From the NCBI GenBank assembly GCA_034696485.1, contig JAQIWT010001121.1, positions 1 through 12,348 on the forward strand: a DNA stretch of 12,348 nt. The letters run 5' to 3'. The notes below the pieces were generated by a model, which made no database searches, had not been told where the DNA came from, and saw only the letters and a list, made by a program, of their open reading frames with translations. Shown one piece after another: positions 8,018 through 12,348 of this stretch (positions are counted from its first letter, which is position 1; each line of letters starts with the position of its first letter). Position numbers and translations under genes: made by a program. Source of the stretch: Isohypsibius dastychi (lineage: Eukaryota > Tardigrada > Eutardigrada > Parachela > Isohypsibiidae).

Positions 8018-9419
8018 ATGTCAAAAATGGTGAGCACAGCTGTGAGAGCTCCGCCAGTCGCATCCGAGTTGGATGGACCTGTTTTTGTCTACTGTATCTA
8101 CAATGACCCACCGAAAGACAGGTGAACTTGAAGAACATCACACAAGGCGAACTTTTCTCGGATTTCATGTCATTGCAGCACCGCATTTGGTTTGCGTCGT
8201 ATGCATATTGGATTTACCTAGTCCAACGAAAACGCAAGAGATAAAGTTGCACCGTTTGCAGGATATGAACTTGATCAGAACTGGCCCAATTATCTCTTCG
8301 GGGCATCGGGCGCGACACGCGCTCAACATATTCGCGCACTTTATGCCGTGAGAACATTTTGACTATCACCCGAACCGAATGCAAAGCTGTACGGTTCAGG
8401 TAAGCCATCAACTTGGCTTTGTTCAACGAACAACGCATTCGGCCATCAACTACTACGATCACTTCATGCCGTTTACGAAAAATTTCTCTCCAAATTTGCA
8501 CCCGTATGCACAGGGCGTGGCATTGAACATTGCGATGAAAGTAGCAGTGAGTTGTTTCTCAGTTTATACAAACACTTAGAAGTGCACGTTTACCTGAACA
8601 GGAAACCAGGCCCTTCACGCTTGAAGAGATGGGAAAAAGGATCTCGCAGTCTCAAGCAGCTACACAACACATGGAGCGCTGCATACTGCTGGTGAGTGTC
8701 AAGAGAGAACGCATTTGTCATTTCCCGTTCCTCACCATTCTTCAATCCAGGTTCTGGGCGCCGCACTCAAGCCAACTACACCAACCGAGTTTATCGCACG
8801 ATTCATCCGAGTAGCTGGATTTCTCATGATTGATCCGCCCGAGCAAGACACTCAACCCGAACACCGTACGTTGCTGCATCTTGCCAATCAGTTGCCATTC
8901 GACATGTTTTGTCAGGCGTCAATGGTAAGAACCTTGTCACATCATACCGTTATAATGTTCATGAACTATCCTCGTAGCTGTTCGAGGTTGCTCTGATGGA
9001 TGTAACAAGTCTCAAGTTTTCTTATCACCAGCTTGCTTTGGCTACAATCTTTCTTACGCAGGATGAAGATGACCTTATCACACTATATGGTAATATCATG
9101 CTGTATGTCAAAGATGTTGTAATAGCGTGACTTGACTTTGCAGACATGGATGCGGTCAAGTGTGATGTTGCTCCAGTCGTTTTCTGGATGTCAAAGTTCG
9201 AAACTCAACTGTGGCCGCCGAAATCTAAAAATGTTCGTTCAGTCCCGCCCATCCAACGTCTCTACTTGCAAGATGAAATTAACACTGAGGTTTATGTAAT
9301 GATTCATCCCATAGTGATTGATGCTTGCAGCCAATTACATTTCTCCGTTGCAGGAACATACCCCAGTTGTCTTTAGTTTCGATCATATTGTAAACTGCAT
9401 CTTGTTATTGACTTTTTGA
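8018..9419 (+). pseudogene. Cyclin copy 2 (cyclin-box protein, E/A-like), intact except one internal TAG
   Basis: Predicted CDK activator. Eight exons: 8018-8121, 8179-8347, 8400-8546, 8602-8691, 8751-8924, 8978-9089, 9144-9289, 9354-9419. All seven introns are GT-AG and 52-64 bp. The total is 1008 nt, exactly 336 codons including the final TGA. Start MSKMVSTAVRAPPVAS; N-terminal cyclin box IRALYAVSHQLGFVQ, RTTHSAINYYDHFM, LNIAMKVAETRPFTLEEMGK; then HMERCILLVLGAALKPTTPT, and a C-terminal fold LFEVALMDVTSLKFSYHQLA, ITLYDMD, VVFWMSKFETQLWPP. The only visible lesion is TAG at 8219-8221 after RRMHIGFT, about residue 48, plausibly a CAG glutamine mutated. MHIG aligns with LHIG in copy 1, so the exon is real. 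It could be a very young pseudogene, a sequencing error, or a readthrough gene. The cyclin class is uncertain. Confidence 0.82.
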
Positions 9420-9607
9420 ATGTCATGTACTTCATTTATCCATCCCTTATGCGATTCTTGTGGCAAAAACGGCAGTGAAATGTATCATTCAATCTCTAGT
9501 CTCTGGTTGCTGTTGACAATCCTCCATTACACAATCACTAGAAAGTCATATAGAGCAATTTCAGAAATTCAACACCGGTATAACTGATGAATTCTTTTCA
9601 GATTGCT

Positions 9608-10192
9608 ATGGAGGGTATATTGAAAAAGAATCCGGGTCTTCGAGCGTTTCTAAAAGACCGCAAGCTGAAACTGCAGCATGTCATTGGCGATGGCAACTGT
9701 CTGTACCGAGCAGTGGTTTGGGGAATCGGAAACCGCGACGACGACCAGTACCACCGAGATCTCCGCACCACTATGATCAATATATCTCCGACCGTCCGCA
9801 GGAGTTTGCAAGATTTCTAGCTGTCAACGCCGAGCATGAACCCGCCGACATGTATGCTTTCATCGACGAAGCATTGACCAGCGGCAAGTTTGTTGCCATT
9901 TCCCGCGCCATCGTAATTGAGATTGACACTTATACGTGCTCCGACGACAAGAACATTACTGGCATCTGGGCCAGCACCGGAACTGGACATGGGAACCACA
10001 TCTCCCTGGTCTTTGACGAACAGCACACTGATTACTGGGCAGTGATTTCGGTAAGGCAATTACTTGTTTCGCCATCTCTCATTTATTCACATTTCTCACT
10101 TTGACGGGACAACAAGGATAATCCTCAGTTACCTGGTGAGTGACTGATGCTCTTGGTTTGGTTTGATTTTAGAAACAACGTATAACTCCTAA
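9608..10192 (+). pseudogene. Small OTU-domain cysteine protease gene with a one-base frameshift
   Basis: OTU proteases cleave ubiquitin chains. From ATG 9608 the frame reads MEGILKKNPGLRAFLKDRKL then HVIGDGNCLYRAVVWGIG. DGNC carries the catalytic Asp and Cys (about residues 28 and 31). Near 9776-9786 the frame shifts by one missing base; the other frame continues YISDRPQEFARFLAVNAEHE, YAFIDEALTSGKFVAI, IWASTGTGHGNHISLVFD, EQHTDYWAVIS. The His in EQHTDYW (codon 10024-10026) fits the catalytic His. Exon 1 ends at 10050, and an intron 10051-10116 (66 bp) leads to DNPQLP. The gene then stops either by reading through to TGA (10141-10143) or after a 37-bp intron at TAA (10190-10192). The total is about 155 residues, essentially a bare OTU domain. 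With one base restored, exon 1 would be 444 nt, a whole number of codons. The start is the second ATG in frame; an upstream ATG at 9587 lies before a CAG acceptor-like site. Confidence 0.82.
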
Positions 10193-10674
10193 TGATTTGT
10201 GATATAATATAAAGAAGTTGTGTTTGTCAATACCTGGCGTAAAAACTCGGGATTTCAAAATCAGTTCCACTTTATACTATTTTCCTTGAAAACTATACAT
10301 CATACGGACTTTGGTTCCGGTCCATCTCGTCGACTCCGTTCTTCATCTAATAAAGCCTCGGAACAAAACATGAAGGCACTTAATTCTCAAATCAACACTT
10401 GAGATAGCAGTTTCTTCATATTAAACTGCGTTATGTCTGTTCAAAATGAATCGTGCTGGAATATCCCTAGAAAAATCAGAATGTGCAGCTTGAGTACCAT
10501 CCTCAAGGCATTTGCTCACTGAAATTTCTATGATTTTGCTCGATCAAAACCGTAAAAGATTTCCATCTCGTCTCACTCGTTCCAGTCAGTCACTGAGTGT
10601 GTGAAATTGTTATGCCATTCATAATTTGATGGTTCCCGCTAGATTTGAGCTAACGATCACTTATTTCTTCACAG
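10193..10674. other. Spacer without a recognisable gene
   Basis: I see no coding motif here. An AATAAA at 10349-10354 could serve as the polyadenylation signal of the OTU gene about 160 bases upstream. A pyrimidine-rich acceptor (TTATTTCTTCACAG, ending 10674) marks the start of the next gene's first visible exon, so the right part may be intron or 5' region of that gene. Confidence 0.45.
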
Positions 10675-11132
10675 GCAAGGGCAAGTCACAGCAAGGCAAA
10701 ATATTCCACAGAAAACCCGATCTGGCAAGCTCGTGTTCCAACCGAATGCCAAAATCATAGCAAAGGTAGCAGTCAGTACCAAGTGAACACTGAGTCAGCT
10801 TCATCCATGGTGATTATAGAATTCAAAACCTGCTAGTGACATGCTCTCGCCGGCAAGAGTACAACTCAATCTGCCGTCCGCCTTCTCGGTAGAGGACGAA
10901 TTCGAGCATAATCTACTAGTTGAGTCCGTTCGTGCACATTGGGAAAACACGAATCTGATCTTGTTGGGGTAGACTCGATGGACATTGACCCAGATATGCC
11001 GTATCAAGTTGTCAACAACCTCCAATCCGCCACCCTCAATCTGCAAGACCTGCTCACGCAAGTGGAAGACTTGGGTACATCGCTGCATTCATCAACAGAG
11101 GAAGTTTTACATATTCAGATCAAGCAAGGGTA
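10675..11132 (+). pseudogene. Unknown gene with a coiled-coil-like C-terminus, one-base frameshift
   Basis: The family is not recognised. Exon 1 is 10675-10765 (TTCACAG acceptor, AAAG|GTAGCA donor); its most protein-like frame reads ARQNIPQKTRSGKLVFQPNA. Intron 10766-10836 (71 bp, ends CTGCTAG). Exon 2 reads DMLSPARVQLNLPSAFSVED, EFEHNLLVESVRAHWENTNL, ILLG then TAG at 10969-10971. Dropping one base of frame gives GVDSMDIDPDMPYQVVNNLQ, SATLNLQDLLTQVEDLGTSL and HSSTEEVLHIQIKQG, ending with TAA at 11130-11132. The Leu spacing in the last 40 residues suggests a coiled coil. The splice phases do not join the best frame of exon 1 to exon 2 cleanly, so exon 1 is less certain. The chance that this is a real, decayed gene is good, but nothing supports a function. 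Confidence 0.5.
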
Positions 11133-11249
11133 ATTACTATACTTAATAACAAACGCGGTTCATAAAACCAATAAATACAGAGAACCAATAAACAGTGTTG
11201 AATCTACTCGAAGTAACTAGGGTTGTGATCCCAGCCGGAAAAACGCAGT

Positions 11250-11355
11250 GGGATGGGATCGGGATGGGGAGGGTGGGATGGGGGTGGGATCCGACGGAAT
11301 GGGATGTCATGGGACTGGGATTTTTGGGGCAGACCTGGGATTGGGAAATTGGGGT
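11250..11355 (+). repeat. TGGGAT-rich, G-quadruplex-prone tract
   Basis: Eight runs of three or more G lie within 39 bases (11250-11252, 11255-11257, 11261-11263, 11266-11269, 11271-11273, 11275-11277, 11280-11284, 11286-11288), separated by 1-3 bases. More GGGA/TGGGAT words continue to about 11355. This meets the usual G3+ N1-7 rule for intramolecular quadruplexes several times over. It lies right of the last gene. Confidence 0.85.
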
Positions 11356-11761
11356 ACAGAATTTCCATCAAATCTCTCACAAAATTTTCTTCAAGAAAAA
11401 TTCTACTGTACGAGGTTTCAAATTTAATTGTTTTCAGCAAATGATACAACAATTTTAACCACTAATCACCGAAAAGTTTCGAAATCTTAGTCAGAGTAAT
11501 GAAACGATCAACATGAATACTTGGTGCAGAACCGGAATCCAACCAATCGCGCTTTTTCGACCAAGCTGCTTTTTCTTTGTCATTCCACAACGTTCTGTAC
11601 AGGGCCTAGAGATGTCACAACATGAATGAGAATAGTATTCAGCATCATCAGTCTAGGTTCAATTTACCGCTGATGCAAATCTGCAGTTTTTCAGTTGGTT
11701 GAACATCATGTCTTGTTCGCAACCAGTGGTGGAACTGAGAAATTTCTATAGGGGGTAGATT

Positions 11762-11787
11762 CCGCTTCGCCTTCATTAGCGAAGCGG
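11762..11787. repeat. 9-bp inverted repeat (CCGCTTCGC / GCGAAGCGG)
   Basis: CCGCTTCGC at 11762-11770 and GCGAAGCGG at 11779-11787 pair perfectly around an 8-nt loop. Related words (GGAAGCGGA at 11788-11796, TTAGCGAAGCTG just after 11814) follow, so the same motif recurs about every 20-30 bases. Confidence 0.7.
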
Positions 11788-12199
11788 GAAGCGGAGACTT
11801 CTGTTCCTCTTTGCTTAGCGAAGCTGTGTTTTTAAAGGGTAAATTCCTGGATGAAGGAAACAAAAATTTTCACAGTGGGGTGAACTTCCCTCCTACCTTC
11901 CGGAGATATACACTCTTCGCAACGAATCGGATATGTTCTTGTAGTAGCACCCACACAAGCTAAACAGACGGTCATCCGTGAATGGTCTTGCTTGTATTTC
12001 TGGTCAGATCTGTCAAAATACTTCCACAGAGAATTTTTCAGCTTTTTTGATCACCTGAATCTACATCCATCTCCCCAAATTCTGACATCTTATGGAATGA
12101 AGATGAATGAATGGCAAGATGAAACGGAAGCCGAGGCCAGAACGAAATATGACAAGAATCACTGGCGTGAACGTCTTCCCACACATATCGCAGCCAAAC

Positions 12200-12224
12200 C
12201 CCCCCCCTCCCCCCCCCACCCACT
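12200..12224. repeat. Poly-C tract
   Basis: Nine C, one T, then nine more C followed by ACCCAC. The complementary strand is almost pure G and so also quadruplex-prone. Such a tract is a likely place for length errors in an assembly. Confidence 0.85.
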
Positions 12225-12307
12225 CTCCACCTTGTGACTTTCCATTCACTTCGAATTAAGAGGTCGAAGCACTTTGGTCCTAAATTTATAAGAACGCTGC
12301 TGTTTCA

Positions 12308-12348
12308 ACTTCCACTTATCCCAATCCCATTCCCATCCCACGATCCCA
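12308..12348 (-). repeat. TGGGAT-like words, inverted relative to the tract at 11250
   Basis: Read on the minus strand the window edge begins TGGGATCGTGGGATGGGAAT and continues GGGATTGGGATAAG. The same words make up the plus-strand tract at 11250-11355. The tract is cut by the window edge. Confidence 0.7.

Larger units (their letters stand above)
11460..12348. other. Right-end region without a supported gene
   Basis: The open frames here (for example minus 11863-11648 and plus 11992-12237) show no family motifs, and some are driven by simple sequence. The region contains a GCTTCGC hairpin (11762-11787), the C tract (12200-12224) and the TCCCA-rich window edge. A stretch at 11724-11757 (CAGTGGTGGAACTGAG followed by TATAGGGGGTAG) resembles the CAGTGGCGGA...GGGGG style of some DNA-transposon ends, but no transposase is visible. 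Confidence 0.45.

Noticed and set aside
354-8221. Alternative genetic code in which TAA/TAG mean glutamine
   Set aside because: Some stops fit Gln, but RAD51 has TAA at an invariant Tyr position and also two internal TGA codons, and there are frameshifts as well. Decay explains all of these; recoding does not.
8348-8399. A frameshifted reading REHFDYHPNRMQ in cyclin copy 2 resembling the cyclin HP motif
   Set aside because: The stretch is an excellent 52-bp GT-AG intron in phase 0, and removing it joins IRALYA to VSHQLGFVQRTTHS with the frame kept. The resemblance is fortuitous.
8214-8501. Minus-strand open frame of 95 codons
   Set aside because: It lies antisense to cyclin copy 2 exons 2 and 3, which have a strong splice and homology case.
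11195-11458. Open frames over the TGGGAT tract (Trp/Gly-rich or Pro/Ser-rich translations)
   Set aside because: The composition is dictated by the simple repeat; there is no evidence of coding.
1-12348. CRISPR arrays, rRNA or tRNA genes, bacterial operons
   Set aside because: No regularly spaced repeats, no rRNA-like sequence and no convincing cloverleaf were seen; the gene structure is eukaryotic.

Overview
This is nuclear DNA from a eukaryote. Its genes are split by many short GT-AG introns, mostly 52-68 bp, and the genes recognised are eukaryotic: a CDK-like kinase, RAD51, cyclins, an F-box protein and an OTU protease. The compact introns, the fungal-looking RAD51 wording (APKKALLAV, KCLIID, GGHILAHA) and the LPTEILREI F-box suggest a fungus, perhaps a basidiomycete. 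A small-intron invertebrate is not excluded, and the assignment is inference.

Layout. Left part, minus strand: the 5' two thirds of a CDK-like kinase (98-793, running off the left edge inside an intron) and a full-length RAD51 (902-2147). About 1.6 kb without a recognisable gene follows (2148-3730). At 3731-4279 there is a protein-like but broken minus-strand stretch. Plus strand from 4315: two spliced exons of an unknown gene, an AT-rich island built around the palindrome GTTATAAC, a 15-bp perfect hairpin and a 20-bp perfect palindrome, then cyclin copy 1 (5545-6600). Next come an F-box gene (6807-7776), cyclin copy 2 (8018-9419), a small OTU-domain gene (9608-10192) and an unknown gene with a coiled-coil-like end (10675-11132). 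The right end (11220-12348) has no convincing gene. It holds a G-quadruplex-prone TGGGAT-rich tract, a small hairpin, a long C tract, and an oppositely oriented TGGGAT-like tract at the window edge.

The main theme is decay. Almost every gene keeps its exon structure and family motifs but carries one or a few disabling changes. RAD51 has four in-frame stops and a one-base deletion next to the Walker A motif. The kinase has changed VAIK, HRD and DFG motifs plus a frameshift and a stop. Cyclin copy 1 has a lost splice acceptor, a frameshift and a stop. Cyclin copy 2 is a clean eight-exon, 336-codon model with one internal TAG. The F-box gene has an internal TAA, and the OTU gene lacks one base. 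Several stops and catalytic losses can be explained by C-to-T or G-to-A changes, which would fit cytosine-deamination-driven pseudogenisation, but assembly errors could explain the single-base indels. The two cyclins are clear paralogues (same introns, exon lengths 90/90 and 115/112 nt), so this is an old tandem duplication with an F-box gene between the copies.
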